64,000 bases of DNA from Pisolithus tinctorius (Eukaryota > Basidiomycota > Agaricomycetes > Boletales > Pisolithaceae), in NCBI GenBank assembly GCA_024663395.1, contig JANFAH010000022.1, forward strand, positions 620,001 through 684,000, written 5' to 3'. How positions within the stretch are numbered: the stretch's first letter is position 1; each line of letters opens with the position of its first letter. Shown here in pieces: positions 36,831 to 48,956 of the stretch. A model generated the notes under the pieces. The model was not told the origin of the DNA, did not search any database, and was given only the letters and a program-made list of their open reading frames with translations. Made by a program: the position numbers and the translations under genes.

Positions 36831-38816
36831 CGAAATGCATATGACATACCTCTGCAGCAATGGCCATGTGGGGTGGTGCTCGCTGAAAGGTAAGGATTGG
36901 TGTCCATAATACTAATGAATGGGGAGGGGGGTATCATCAATGAGCACTGGGTTATGCATGTAATCAGTGAAGATGGGGGTATGTAACATAGGTGTACATA
37001 ATGTACCTCAGTAGTGGATATAATGATTATGGGGGTAGCCATCTTCATCATCAGATGGATAGTGGTGTCTCTTGCATGGGGGGCTCCAATAAACATACTC
37101 AACCACACTGCATTGGGTCAGTATAATGCATTCAGGTCAGACTAACAGCATACCTGTGGTGGGACCTTCCCTGTGATGGGCCTGTGTCATTCTCACTTCT
37201 GTCTTCTGGATATTCTCGATGACGCTTCTGTGATCAGTGGTGGGGATGGCAGTGGAAGTGCAGGGTTGGAGAGTGGCTGTGGGAGGCACCATGTTGTAGA
37301 TGACATGCTACCAGAGCAGGATCATGTGTAGCTCATGGAGGAGATGAGCAAGGTGAGTTGTCAGGTGGTGATGAGGGAGGAAGAGGTGAATACTCGGATG
37401 CTGGAGGGGGTTGACAAGCACTGTGGGTGTTTGGTGCTGCACGGCCTCATGTGCATGGGTGGGGTTGTGCTTTGGCTGGGGGTGGGGGGAGACAAGGGGC
37501 TGCCTCCTGGTCAGGGCCCTTTCGGTGCATTGTTGGGGGGAGCACTTTGACAAATGCTTGCAAGTCGGAAATGAGGGGAAGGGAGTGATGAAGTGTATTC
37601 ACTACTAATGGAATGTCAAAGGCTTTCAGGTCAGCTTCACACAACAGCTGAAGCTGGTCTGAATAATCCATGTTAGTCAGGCCAGCATAATTGTGCAAGA
37701 TCAGTTATACTCACCAGCTGTCCAATGCTTGAGATAAAATGACGAAGCAGGTACTGGCACAAAGTGGTCTTCTTCCTCCTCTGCTGGAGCCTCCAAATTG
37801 TAATCTTGTTCCATCTGCTCTTTCAAAAATGGAACAGTGAGAGCATGGAGCTCGTTGGCATTGAGGCACTTCACATTGAAATCAGGACCAACCGCCAGAA
37901 CTCCAGCTGGCCAATCAACAATGGTATACTTGTGGACAAAGAGCAGGTCTAGCAGCACCTTCCATGGAATGTTCTTCTGCCCACACTTGATCTCAGCTTC
38001 ATCTGTGGGGCTTCAGCTAGTAGATCAGATAGAGATAGTTGTAGTGACTTATGGAACTTCTGTGAGATCATCAGGGGTAGGATACACCGATTTTGATCGT
38101 GTCTGACTTCCTGGGATTGTAATGCAAGAGTGCAGTCATATGACTTTTGCGATAACAGGGCAAAGTTGGGTAGCAGGACAGAAGCAGCAGAGTCAAGGAT
38201 CTTATATCTAGAGTAAATTGTCAGTGTAAACCCGACCTGCAATGATTGTACTCACTTGATAATCATAGAGAGAAAATCCAATAATTTCGCAACATCTGTC
38301 TGCCTCTCACTTGCAAGTTGCATGCAGAGCAAAGAGCCAGCAAAGACACCTTGAGCTTGGTGTGCAGCTTCATCATTTCCACTATAAATGACACATCCAA
38401 AAACATGGATGCCCTCCACATTACTCCATGTTTGCACCTGCATGAAGATATAATTATACCATGAATCAGAAAAAAAAAAACAGGGGGGGAGGAAAGGGGA
38501 ACATCACAAACTGATTGTGTGAAGGAATCCCTGCACATCATTACCTGGCTGACCATCGCCTTCGAACTCATGTCCTTGGTACCATTGATACTCTCATTCC
38601 AGAACTTCTGAATTTTTGCCCACAGCTCAGGATGTTCTCCCTCATCTTTATGACTCTCATAATGTTTCATCTGGTGGCTGTAGTAATCATTCATGGATTC
38701 TATGACCAAGTCAGGATTGAGGAGGGAAATGAACACAAAGGTACTCACCATTGGACAATTTAGGGTTGGTACTTGCATACCAAGCCTGATGTATGTTCCA
38801 AACTGATTCAGCCTGG

Positions 38817-40669
38817 TGTCACACACCAAAGGTGTTGTGGACATGGTTACAGCTGACTCTGCCTAACTCATTGACGAGTTGCACACAATGCCCAAGCATG
38901 CAGATGAAGACTAAAGGCCTCATGCGTAGAAAGACTGTCAGACATTAACAGTCATCCTTCACACAAGAACGAGTCGTCAGTGCTAAAGAGAAAAGAGGAA
39001 GTGAGTTAAGTGCACGTTAAAGGTTTTTAGTGCCCATGTACGGCATTCTGGTTTTCATCATATCTCCACCATTTCCAAAGATATCGACTCTGTTCCCACA
39101 CTCGCTTAAAGTGCTCAGCCCCACGATTCTTCCTTCCAAATTTGGAGAGGATCCTCGCACCCTGTGCATTTCTACAGCACTCCATCCATCAGACACTCAT
39201 TTTGTGAAGTCTGTCAATCATGGCCACCTCTTCGTCAGTCATCTCGCTTGTCTCATTTGCCAGAGACAGTGGCTATGTATATCTGCCAGGCATTCCCACC
39301 AGCTTCCATCCTGAAGCCCCCTGGTTCATCCTGTTGTTGTCAGCCCCATCTTATCCCATGCAGCTTGGTCAGCATGTTCTCCTTGTCAGTATGACTTCCA
39401 GAAGGACATTCTTTGGTCGCCTCAGGTCTGTCACTCAGTTAGAGAGGTCTTATGTGGTTGTTTCAGTCTCCCTGGTTGATGAAGCATATGGATTGTTCCT
39501 CCCTCCTCCCTGCACTGTCTTTATTCCAGTCTTGTCCATCATTCTTCCCACATTGCAACAGCTGCAGTATAATCTACTGTCCTCCAGCCTCCCTGATCAC
39601 ATTCATGATGAGTATGACATGCATCTTGCCTTCTTACTGCAAGATCCAGCAGAAGACATCCCCCCTTCTCCTCCTCCTCCATCAGAACCCCATCCATGAA
39701 GTTTTTGTTAACTTCGCTGAGAGGATGGAAGGGTGGGAGATGCGATCGCATATGCTCTCATTGCCCCACAGACCCCCAACACCCTAGCCCCCTTTGACAC
39801 CTGACTCATGCCCTTCAATTCTGGAATTAATACTTCCCTATCTGGAAACACCGTCCATCTGTCATGCCATCTTTGGATCTAGAGATGTCTCTGCCAAGAT
39901 CTAACTTGCATCGCCACCCCCTAATGTGATATCAGTGCGCTTACTCAGTTTCTGATTCTATTTGACTCGTTTTGTGATATTTTGACTATCCTTGACTCAT
40001 TCATTGCCAATACTTACCAATCTTCTTTGCTTGCTTACTTTTCATTTCTCACTTACTCATCATGATTACCCAGTCCTTACTCATTACTTACCAAGTGTTT
40101 GTGCCTTGTTTGTCACAAGCTGTGCTCCCCCCCACAGTATATAAACCCCTGTGTACTTAGCTACCAGGAAGCAATCAGAAGCCATTCACTCAGCAGTCAG
40201 TTCAGTGCCTATCTCATCATTGACAGTTGAGGCTCATTTGGAAGAGTCTATCTGTCACCATCCATCATCCTTGGTAGTTGAGGCTCCATTAAGGGTCTAT
40301 CTACCTTCATTCATCATCAGCAGTATCATCAGTGCTTAGTCAGCAACCTCTTGCTTAGTCATTCTTCCACTCCTGCATAACTTGTCATTGAGTTGTGCCA
40401 GGAGCATATTCTATCAAAGTCTATTACTCCCAAGTCCTTTCAGCTGAATACCCCTGCTCTGTTCAGCATCCCCTTCTCAATCAGCATTCATTCATCCTCT
40501 CCTGCATCACTCGTCAACGACTTGCACTAGGAGCACCCTCCCATTGAAGTTTCCCCCTCTTAGGTTTCTGCACTCCAGGTTCCGTGGAGGCACACCACCA
40601 CTCGCACTTTATTTGTCTTTGGTGTTGGATTTGTTTGGTTTATACCAGCAGTCCACACTTTGACTCACA
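38817..40669 (+). mobile_element. Solo LTR, family B, in gene H
   Basis: A 1,853-bp LTR, TGTCACACACC .. GACTCACA, with TATATAAA at 40138-40145 and a U3 frame at 39220-39699. The flanks CTGG (38813-38816) and CCAG (40670-40673) are the two decay products of CCGG. Restoring CCGG closes gene H in frame as ATRAESVWNIHQ, which supports the inferred target. Confidence 0.9.
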
Positions 40670-41370
40670 CCAGGTAGCTTTAGTAGTGAGCCCAGTGGTG
40701 GCCATAATCGACACAAGTGATTTTCCATATTCATTGGCAATGGCTTGGGCCTCTTAAGTGGTGTGTGCACCAAGTGCCTGTGCCTTCTGTAAGGCATCGA
40801 TGGGGAGCCTACCATGCCTTAAAGTCGGGGGCCCATTCTCTGCAGCAAGCCCATCTTCATCAGATTCAGAGTGTCTACCAACCTTGGGCAGAATACAAGT
40901 AGATTTCCCTTTGCACTTTCTAAGTTCACTGTCAAGTCCAGGCCTACTCCGACCAACTCCGACGCTATATAAGGTCTAGAGAGGGGTTCGGAAGCAAGTC
41001 CGACACAGAAGAACAGAACTCCGACTAGCGGAGTGTTGGCAGGAACGAAGACTGCCGAGACAAAGGCGGAGCGGAGTGAGGGCGTCGGGTTTAGCTCGTG
41101 CGCTACCCCCTTGCATGATCTCAGCCCTCGTATTTCAGAGGGAGAGTACAGATGGAGAGTCGGAGATAACTCCGACAGACAGAATCAGAGGGAGTAGGAA
41201 CTAAGTTGATATTTGTACTGAAGAACAGCGGAGTACAGTACATGCTTTTATACTGCTACAGAGGTACAGTAATCGGAATTGGAACTGACATACAGAGACT
41301 CATAAATTTTCAAGTAAAACTTCCTGGACGACGAATGAAGGGTAGACGGAGGACATACTAACAGGTAACA

Positions 41371-41820
41371 TGTTACGCTCGACCGAAGTCAAAGCGTAGG
41401 GAGAGCTCGAATCGCAGACTAAGGTTTCTACTGAGCAACGGCTGCAGTAACCTCAGTAAACGACTGAGGATTTAGGGCAACGCTGGTAAGAGTGGTCCTT
41501 GTAAGGGACACTGAGGGCAAAGTTCTGAGAACGCTGCGTATGATTGAGCAGCTCAAGTCTGGGTGTCCAGGACTTGAGCCGGCAGTTTAAATACTACACA
41601 GAAACGGACCATGAGGCGTCCGCATGTAACGAGGTAACTACGCCATTGGTTGAACAATGACAACACATGTCCTAAGCATGTAACGAGCCAGTAACGCTAG
41701 TGGTGGGAATAGAGAGCCGTCGGATCAGAGAGAAGATGGCTCAAAAAGGAAACTGAGTCCAACAGATCAAAAACAATGCAAACATACAGTAAAAGGAAAA
41801 GTCAGGGGTGAAACGTAACA
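41371..41820 (-). repeat. A2 3' LTR
   Basis: 450 bp; the purine tract AGAAAGGGGGTAA (minus strand) abuts it at 41821-41833. Confidence 0.93.
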
Positions 41821-41857
41821 TTACCCCCTTTCTAAGCGTTGAAGTCCCTGACTTCAA

Positions 41858-44800
41858 CTACTCTCCATAAGGCTCTCCGGTCATATTGCTGATGGCGGAG
41901 TCGTCAAAATCAAAGTCATTGTCGTACAAGTCGTTGTCCTCGCTCCTGACGAGGGTACGATCATCTACCAAGGCGGGGGTAGCAATTCTGTCCTGTAAAG
42001 GACGATGAGGGTGTATAGAAGGGCATTGGGCCTGAGTATGCCTGGGACGAGTGGCATGGCAAAGGGGACATTCGTATAGTCCACAGTTGATGTGGATATG
42101 GCCGAGACGGCAGCAGACATAACACGTTTGACGATAGCGTGGATCAGATGGAGTAAGAGGCATGTCGAACTCGGTCAAGGCATTCAGCACAGGGGATGGT
42201 GGTAGCTGTGCAAGGGTTTCGACGATGTTTAACGTGTAGTCGAGTTCTGCATGGGAGACGCCAAAGGCAGTCTCAGGGTCTACTTCAGACGGGGAGTCAT
42301 GAGACTCGCAAGGTTGTGGGTTGGGGCCTGATAAACAACAGGCACGAGGTCTATCGGCTCTACAGAGAGAGCGAGACGAGTGGGAGGATGACGACGATGA
42401 TGGAGCTGGGGGGGAGGACGATGCAGAGGAAACTGGAGGGGAAGTTGCAGTTGAGGGTCTTCTAGACCCAGGAGGGGGAGGAGCGATCAACGTAGGGTAC
42501 TGGCGAACATTATAGATGAGGTCTGCACCTCCAAGGACATCAAAGAGTTTAAGCAAGAGGGGAACTTGCTGGACAGCGATTTCATTCAAGATAGTACGAG
42601 CAGGGGACAGAAGGGGGTTCTGGCGATTGACATAACGAGAAAGTTCTTCAAGCCGAAGGGCTTGGATAGTGGCATGATACACAAGATCAAGAGGGGAGTC
42701 TTCATCCACCTCATGATAAATGGTGCCGATGACGGCGGGATCAGCAACGAAGAGTTGGTAGGAGGTGATCATCTGATTGCTAGCGGGTTGTCGTTGCCGA
42801 CGAGCAAACAGAGTGTGGCGATGGGAGGGTTCACGAGGGTAGGTGTAATGGCGAGGAGGCATTTCGAGAGAGATGTTTCTGATAGTACGGGTGGAGCGTC
42901 GAGTGGGTTGTTTCTGGAGGGGGAAGTCTTTGGGGAACCGTTTCTTATAGGCAGAGAGCATATCGTCCGCATGTTCAAGGTGTGACTCTTTCTGCCACGA
43001 GTTCTCGGAAGAAGGGTATCCCTTCCATTTGATTAGGAAGGCGTGTCCGCGGCTGGACCTTTTATGGCCGACTATCGCCTCAACTTCGTATTCTTCTTCC
43101 TCGTCGACTAGGTCAGGTGGTGGAGCTGGGAAGTTCGGCCCGTGAACGTCATTTTCGCGATAGGGTGATAAGAGAGAAGCATGGAAAATGTTATGAATCT
43201 TCCATCGCGAGGGAATCATGAGGCAATACGTAATCGGAGATAGGACGTCGGAAACTGTGAAGGGTCCTTCTCGTTTGGGTGCTAGTTTCCTATTTTCATA
43301 GGAACATTTCAAATTGCGTGCTTCTAGCCAAACCTTGTCACCTTTTTGGAATGGGGTGAAGGGTCGTGAGGAGCGGTCTTTCATAGTTTTTCTTGCCAAG
43401 TCGTGGGCTGCTAGGGCTTCCTCTCTAGCCTTTCGGAGTTCCTCGAGTCTAGACTCAGCGGCGGGAAGGTGGGTTTCTGTGATCAGGGATGGAAGGGGTT
43501 TTGGTTCATATCCGTACATGAGGTAGAATGGAGATTGATGAGTGACGGAGTGTGGGCAATGGTTATGCGCGAACTCGGCCATTGGTAGGCTGTTCACCCA
43601 TGAGGTGGGGTTGTTCTGGCAAAAGATGCGGAGATAAGTCTCCACTTCTTGATTCACCCGTTCAGTTTCTCCATCGGTCTGAGGGTGGTATGCCATGGAC
43701 AGGGCGAGGGAGTACCCTAGGAGGGAAGCGAGTTCTTTGGCAAAGGTCGAGGCAAACTGAGGACCTTGATCTGAGATGATTTTGTCATACAACCCGAAGC
43801 GGGAGTAGACCTTTTTGAAAAATAAGGCTGCGATATCAGCAGTGGAGGCGGTTTTCTTCGTCAGTGATAAAATTACTCCCTTTGTAAGCCCATGGTCTAC
43901 CACGACCAAAAGGGAATCATAACTGTTAGACATGGGTAAGTCAGTGACCAGATCGCAAGAGATCTGTTGGAAGGGGCGGGTCGAGGTGGAGGGGATAGGC
44001 ACGAGGGGTGGTGTAGTCGGGTGTGTGTTAACCTTGTTTTGCTGGCATACGGCACAGCCTTTGACATATTTTCAGACGAAGGACACAAGTCCAGGCCACC
44101 AATACTCAGAGGAAACAAGCTGTCGGGTTTTCAGGACACCAGGGTGTCCAGCAGAGGGGTGATCATGGTGGTTGGACACAACAGTCCGACGGAGGGTAGG
44201 GTCATTGGGGATATACACCTGGTCTTTGTAGAGTAACACTCCGCTGTCAAATCTCCAATCAGAGAGATGGGATTTAAATGGAAGCGGCATATCGACATTT
44301 TCAATGGCACGAAGTGCCGTTTGGACCACAGGGTCCTTCATGGAGGATGATGCGACTTTCTGAGTGAGATTGGTGTCAATAAGATTGACGAACAAGGCTT
44401 GTGGAAGGAGGGTAACTCCTTTGTTATCTTCATCACCATCGGGGATATGATCGGGTCGGTGGGAAAGTGCATCTGGTGCAGCCAGGTCTTTGCCCAGGAC
44501 ATGTTCTAGTTGCAGATCAAAGTCTGCGAGGTCAAGGAGCCAGCGAGCCTGGCAATGATTCAGATTCTGAGGCGATTTGAAATACATTAGGTTTTTATGG
44601 TCTGTGAAGACCTTAACCGGGAACGGGGATCCATGGAGGTAATGTCTCCAGGATTTCAGTGCTCAAATAACTCCTAGCAGTTCTCTATCATAAATGTCGT
44701 AGTTTCTCTCTGCAGGGTTAAACGATTGAGACAGGAAGGCACAGGGTTGCCACTGTCCATTCGAATCTTCTTGAAGGAGGATTCCTCCTGTTGCATACTT

Positions 44801-46564
44801 GGACGCATCTGTAGTGATTGCAAATGGCCGAGAGGTGTCAGGCATTCGAAGTGTAGGTTGTGCCATAAAAATCTGTTTGAGAAGCTCAAAGGCATCTTGG
44901 CATTTCTTGGACCAACTCCAATCGACCGTTTTCTTGGTGAGGTCGATGAGTGGTCGTGCAATGTCCAAGTAGTAGGGGACGAATCTTCTGTAAAAGTTTG
45001 CGAATCCTAAAAAGGATTGCACGTCTTTGACCTTCTTTGGGACAGGCCAGTCGGCTATGCCTTGGACTTTGACAGGGTCCATGGCGACGGTATTTTCTTT
45101 GATGATCATTCCGAGGTATTCCACTTCGGTCAGATCAAAGTGGCATTTTTCCAACTTTAAGGGAAGGGAGAGTTCCCTCATTCATTCGAGAACACGACGA
45201 GTTCTTTTTTTGTGTTCTTCAGGGTCATTGGAGAAGATGAGGAGGTCATCCATGTAGACAACCAACCACCCTTCTGCGATCATATCTCTGAAAGAGTCGT
45301 TCATGAATCGCTGGAAGGTGGCAGGGGAGTTACAGAGGCCGAAGAACATAACGGTTGGTTCGAAAAGTCCTTTGTGTGTGATAAACACCGCTTTCCATTG
45401 GTCTCCTTCCTTGATGCGAACATTGTTGTAGCCCGACCTGACATCCATCTTTGTGAAGATGGAGGCTCCCTTTAGTTTGTCTACAAGGTCTGAAATGAGG
45501 GGAAGGGGGTATGCATCCTTCACCGTATTCTTGTTCAGGTACCTGTAGTCTTGGCAGGGTCGTAGGGAACCATCCTTCTTTCCTACAAAGAAGAAGGGGG
45601 CAGCTTGGGGAGACTTTGAGGGGCGGATCTTTCCCTCTCGAAGGTTTTCTTCGATAAACTTTTCTGCGGATTCTCGTTCAGAGGGAGAGAGAGGGTATGC
45701 CTTGGTCACCTTGGGGACGAAGTCCTCTACAAGGTTTATGGCATGGTCGTATGGTCGTGATGGAGGTAAAACCCCATCAGACGGTTTCTCAAAAACCGAG
45801 GCGAAGTCTTTGTATTCTTCAGGGAGGATGGCTTTCAGTTTCTTCTTGTGTTCTTCTTGGGATAGTTTCGTAGCCGTGGTGATTTTTCGAAGAAGGCTAT
45901 TGTTGGGATTAATCTTCTTTGCTTCTTCGACAAGTTTTCCAACCGACATCACAAAGTGTGCTCGGATGGTTTCATCTTCAGGTTCTTTGTAATCCATGAA
46001 TTTGTTTATCCCTCTCTTTTCAGCAGGGGATACAAGATTCACGGTTGGTTCTTCGATGGCAACAGAAGAGACATTGCGTCTTAATTCCTTTGATCTATCG
46101 GTTTTCTCGTCAATAGACAACATGCCCATCCTCCAGTCCACAACAGGGTTGTTTTCTTGGAGCCAAGGGAGACCCAGAATAACATTTTCTGTTCCACAGT
46201 TGATGACATGGAAAAAGGACTGGTGAACGAGTCCCTTGATTTTGAAATAGAGAGTGGCAGAAAACAATATTCTCCCTTTCGAGTTCTGGGTTCCATCAGC
46301 GTTTTTGGTGAGGATGGGTTCGGCGAGACGTTGAGTAGGGATTCGGTGCTTTCGCACAAAACCCCAGTCGATGCAAGAAATTTCTGCTCCAGAATCAACT
46401 AGAGCAGTGGTGTTGACGACTTTTGAGGTAGTGTCTGATGTATAGAGGGAAATGGGAATCTGCATAGTACATTCTGGTGTAGACATTACAAGTACAGGTG
46501 CAACAGAAACTAGACTGTCCTTAGTTTGGGGAACATCTGGCGTCAACGCAGAGTTCCAATTCAA
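41858..46564 (-). pseudogene. A2 pol: protease, RT, RNase H, integrase, chromodomain, zinc-knuckle tail
   Basis: Order on the minus strand: protease LVDSGAEISCIDWGF (about 46.39 kb); RT with [16 protein letters not shown] and YMDD (45245-45256); RNase H TTDASKYATGG; connection FTDHKNLMYFK; integrase zinc finger (KYVKGCAVCQ), core (CDLVTDLP, ISDQGPQF, DGETERVNQE) and GPF module; chromodomain YEVEAIVGHKR .. FLIKWKGYPSSENSW (about 43.0-43.1 kb); then a tail of about 370 residues with a CX2CX4HX4C knuckle (CYVCCRLGHIHINC), a second Cys/His cluster (CPLCHATRPRHTQAQC) and an acidic end. The pol frame is -1 relative to gag, overlapping at 46561-46564. Three TGA codons block full translation. Confidence 0.9.
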
Positions 46565-47460
46565 AAATCCTTCCCAAGAGCCCTAGCGATGTTTACTAAG
46601 GCGATGGATGGGCCAGCGACTTTCTCTTCATCATCGCTTTCTTCAACTTCTATGATTTTGTGGATTTTCTTTACTTTCTTTTGGGGAGTCTTCCCCTTGT
46701 CTGGACATTCTCGGGAGAGATGTCCCTTGTTTCCGCAACCGAAACATCTTCCTTCTTTGATGTGATGGTCTCGTTCTTCTTTGGAGAGTCTCACTCCATC
46801 CATGTCCATAGTGTTTGGATCTTTTTCTTCGGCAAAATTGTTCCTAGGGTGGAACATCTTCTTTTCTTTCTTTCCAAAGGTTTCATTGACCTTTCTCCAT
46901 TTAGCGTCGAATTTCTGCACTTGGGTGTACCACTCAGTAATCTTGGTGGGAGTGGTTTCCATCATGTGAATTCTGTTTGCGATGAAAGGTTTGAGTCCTT
47001 GGGAGAAGAACTTGATTAAGGCGATGTCTTCCGTGATGGTTGAGTCAGCTGCAGCAGTCCAGAAGTTGGTGATATACTGTTCCACCGAATCTTTCTGTTT
47101 CAGGGTTCGCAATTTGGTGATAGCGGTACCTGCGGTGTCGGCGGAGGTAAACGAGGCTTTGAAATCTTTTATAAAATTGGCAAAAGTGCCGAAACTTGGG
47201 GGGTTCTTTTCCAGAGATGTTTTCTGGAAAGTGGCGGCCCAGGAACAGGCGACATCTTTCTTCATATATGACAGGGCATAGACTACCTTTTTGGTGTCAG
47301 TGTCATATAGTTCTTCGTTTACCAAGAGGTAGGTCTGTACGGAGTACAGCCAGCTCATGGCATTCTTCTGGTTTCCATCAAAATCAGACGGAGCACCAAT
47401 CTTCAGTTCTGTGGCTTTGGTGGCATTGCCAACCGGTGCCTTCGACGATGAGCCAGACAT
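46561..47460 (-). CDS. A2 gag
   Basis: Start placed at ATG 47460 (MSGSSSKAPVG), the first ATG conserved with A1. Capsid-like region: LKIGAPSDFDGNQKNAMSWLYSVQ, FKASFTSADTAGTAITKL, EQYITNFW. Nucleocapsid: CFGCGNKGHLSREC, a CX2CX4HX4C knuckle at about 46.73 kb. It ends GKDF at a TGA preceded by five T. The same frame is open upstream of 47460 to about 47.67 kb without ATG, so a longer product by non-AUG initiation or splicing cannot be excluded. Confidence 0.85.
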   Translation of the reverse strand: MSGSSSKAPVGNATKATELKIGAPSDFDGNQKNAMSWLYSVQTYLLVNEELYDTDTKKVVYALSYMKKDVACSWAATFQKTSLEKNPPSFGTFANFIKDFKASFTSADTAGTAITKLRTLKQKDSVEQYITNFWTAAADSTITEDIALIKFFSQGLKPFIANRIHMMETTPTKITEWYTQVQKFDAKWRKVNETFGKKEKKMFHPRNNFAEEKDPNTMDMDGVRLSKEERDHHIKEGRCFGCGNKGHLSRECPDKGKTPQKKVKKIHKIIEVEESDDEEKVAGPSIALVNIARALGKDF

Positions 47461-47746
47461 CGTAATCTGTGGTGGGGGCAGAGGTATAGGGAAGAGTGGT
47501 GGGGGACTTGGCTGGATGGGGGTTCCAAGCGACACAAGTGACTGGGGGAGAAGGTTCGAGAGAATTCCAGAGGTGAAACCTCTATCTGGCTGTTCGGGTT
47601 CATTGGAGGAGGTGTCAGTGACAGTACTCTCCTGTTCCTCGTCAGATGACGATTCTTCACGAGTGGGTCGCAACGGTGCCCAATGTCAGTTGTTTCGGGG
47701 GTTCGTGGTGGTTCACTGAGCAGTGACCGATTCGGCCAAAGGCTGG

Positions 47747-47757
47747 AGACTTGAGCT
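47747..47757 (-). promoter_or_regulatory. A2 self-priming PBS
   Basis: The minus strand reads AGCTCAAGTCT two bases after the LTR end. Its exact complement AGACTTGAGCT lies in the LTR at 47939-47949, starting about 33 bp downstream of the TATA-like TATTTAAA (47975-47982, minus strand), i.e. at the expected 5' end of the transcript. This is the arrangement of Tf1-type self-primed elements. Confidence 0.75.
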
Positions 47758-47759
47758 TT

Positions 47760-48209
47760 TGTTACGCTCGACCGAAGTCAAAGCGTAGGGAGAGCTCAAA
47801 TCGCAGACTAAGGTTTCTACTGAGCAACGGCTGCAGTAACCTCAGTAAACGACTGAGGATTTAGGGCAACGCCAGTAAGAGTGGTCCTTGTAAGGGACAC
47901 TGAGGGCAAAGTTCTGAGAACGCTGCGTATGATTGAGCAGCTCAAGTCTGGGTGTCCAGGACTTGAGCCGGCAGTTTAAATACTACACAGAAACGGACCA
48001 TGAGGCGTCCGCATGTAACGAGGTAACTACGCCATTGGTTGAACAATGACAACACATGTCCTAAGCATGTAACGAGCCAGTAACGCTAGTGGTGGGAATA
48101 GAGAGCCGTCGGATCAGAGAGAAGATGGCTCAAAAAGGAAACTGAGTCCAACAGATCAAAAACAATGCAAACATACAGTAAAAGGAAAAGTCAGGGGTGA
48201 AATGTAACA
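47760..48209 (-). repeat. A2 5' LTR
   Basis: 450 bp, about 99% identical to 41371-41820 by eye. Confidence 0.93.
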
Positions 48210-48956
48210 TAACACAGAACATCCAGAAAAGGAAATAGTCCAGGTGCTGGACCATGCAGTGAGCGCGCTGCGGAGTACCTGACTGCGAAGGTAGTCACAT
48301 GACCCCTCAGAGAACGGACCGCTCGGTCCGGTAGGAGAGTAACACAAGTCCGACAGCAGTCAGAGTGGAGATGGTTCGTAAACAGCAGACGTTGGGCGGA
48401 GTTGGTGCAGAGTGAGTGAACGACCAGCAGAGTAGGGTGCGGAGTGTATAGGGACCTATAATGAATGCACAGTCGTGACATTCACCAGTATCTTCAGTGT
48501 CTGCAGTACCTTCAGTGTCCACAGTATCTTCAGAAGAAGGAAAGTCAAGAGGAGGGGTGGATGGATGAGTGTCGAGGTCATAATTCCCAGCTCAAATTTC
48601 TCTCACTGACTGCTGACATTTAAGGTTGTACCTCATGGTGGTGGACCAGTCACTGTCACTATGTTCATCATCACTGTTGTCTGTTTGCAGTATAAGCACT
48701 ATGTAAATAAAAGTAGTGCCATTAAATACAATACCTGAGGGTTGGTGGTCAACATTGCTTGCATGGTAAACTTCTCTGAAGTCAGCAGGGTCTTCACTAT
48801 GCATAACAACTGCCACCGCTTGCTCATCTTCTTCACTCTCTGTGGACTTGTCATTGTAGGAGACCTTCTGAGGGGTACAGGGCAGGTGATGAGCTGAAGG
48901 GGCATTTGGGGGGTCAGCCTTTAAGGGCAATATGACTTCATAGGATACAAACTTAC

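Larger units (their letters stand above)
41371..48209 (-). mobile_element. Ty3/gypsy chromovirus A2, full length, young
   Basis: 6,839 bp. The 450-bp LTRs (41371-41820, 47760-48209) differ at only about 4 positions, and both flanks are TAACA (41366-41370, 48210-48214). Gag and pol are almost intact: three TGA codons (45182-45184, 44663-44665, 44072-44074), all where Arg is expected. High CpG content compared with A1 dates it as recent. It sits inside solo LTR D, itself inside gene H. Confidence 0.95.
40930..48480 (-). mobile_element. Solo LTR, family D (about 707 bp net), split by A2
   Basis: Pieces 40930-41370 and 48215-48480; TGTCAAG .. GTGACA, with a perfect 5-bp duplication TTCAC (40925-40929, 48481-48485). 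Removing it makes gene H read TEDTGELRKCKG in frame. Termini resemble E and F. It is CpG-rich and little decayed. A2 inserted into it later. Confidence 0.88.

Noticed and set aside
46561..46580. Programmed -1 frameshift at A2 gag-pol (five T before TGA)
   Set aside because: The overlap is in the -1 frame, but there is no canonical heptamer and no downstream stem; not strong enough to call.
48592..48594. TGA as the natural end of gene H
   Set aside because: The same frame stays open beyond it and runs across the D insertion into clearly coding sequence.
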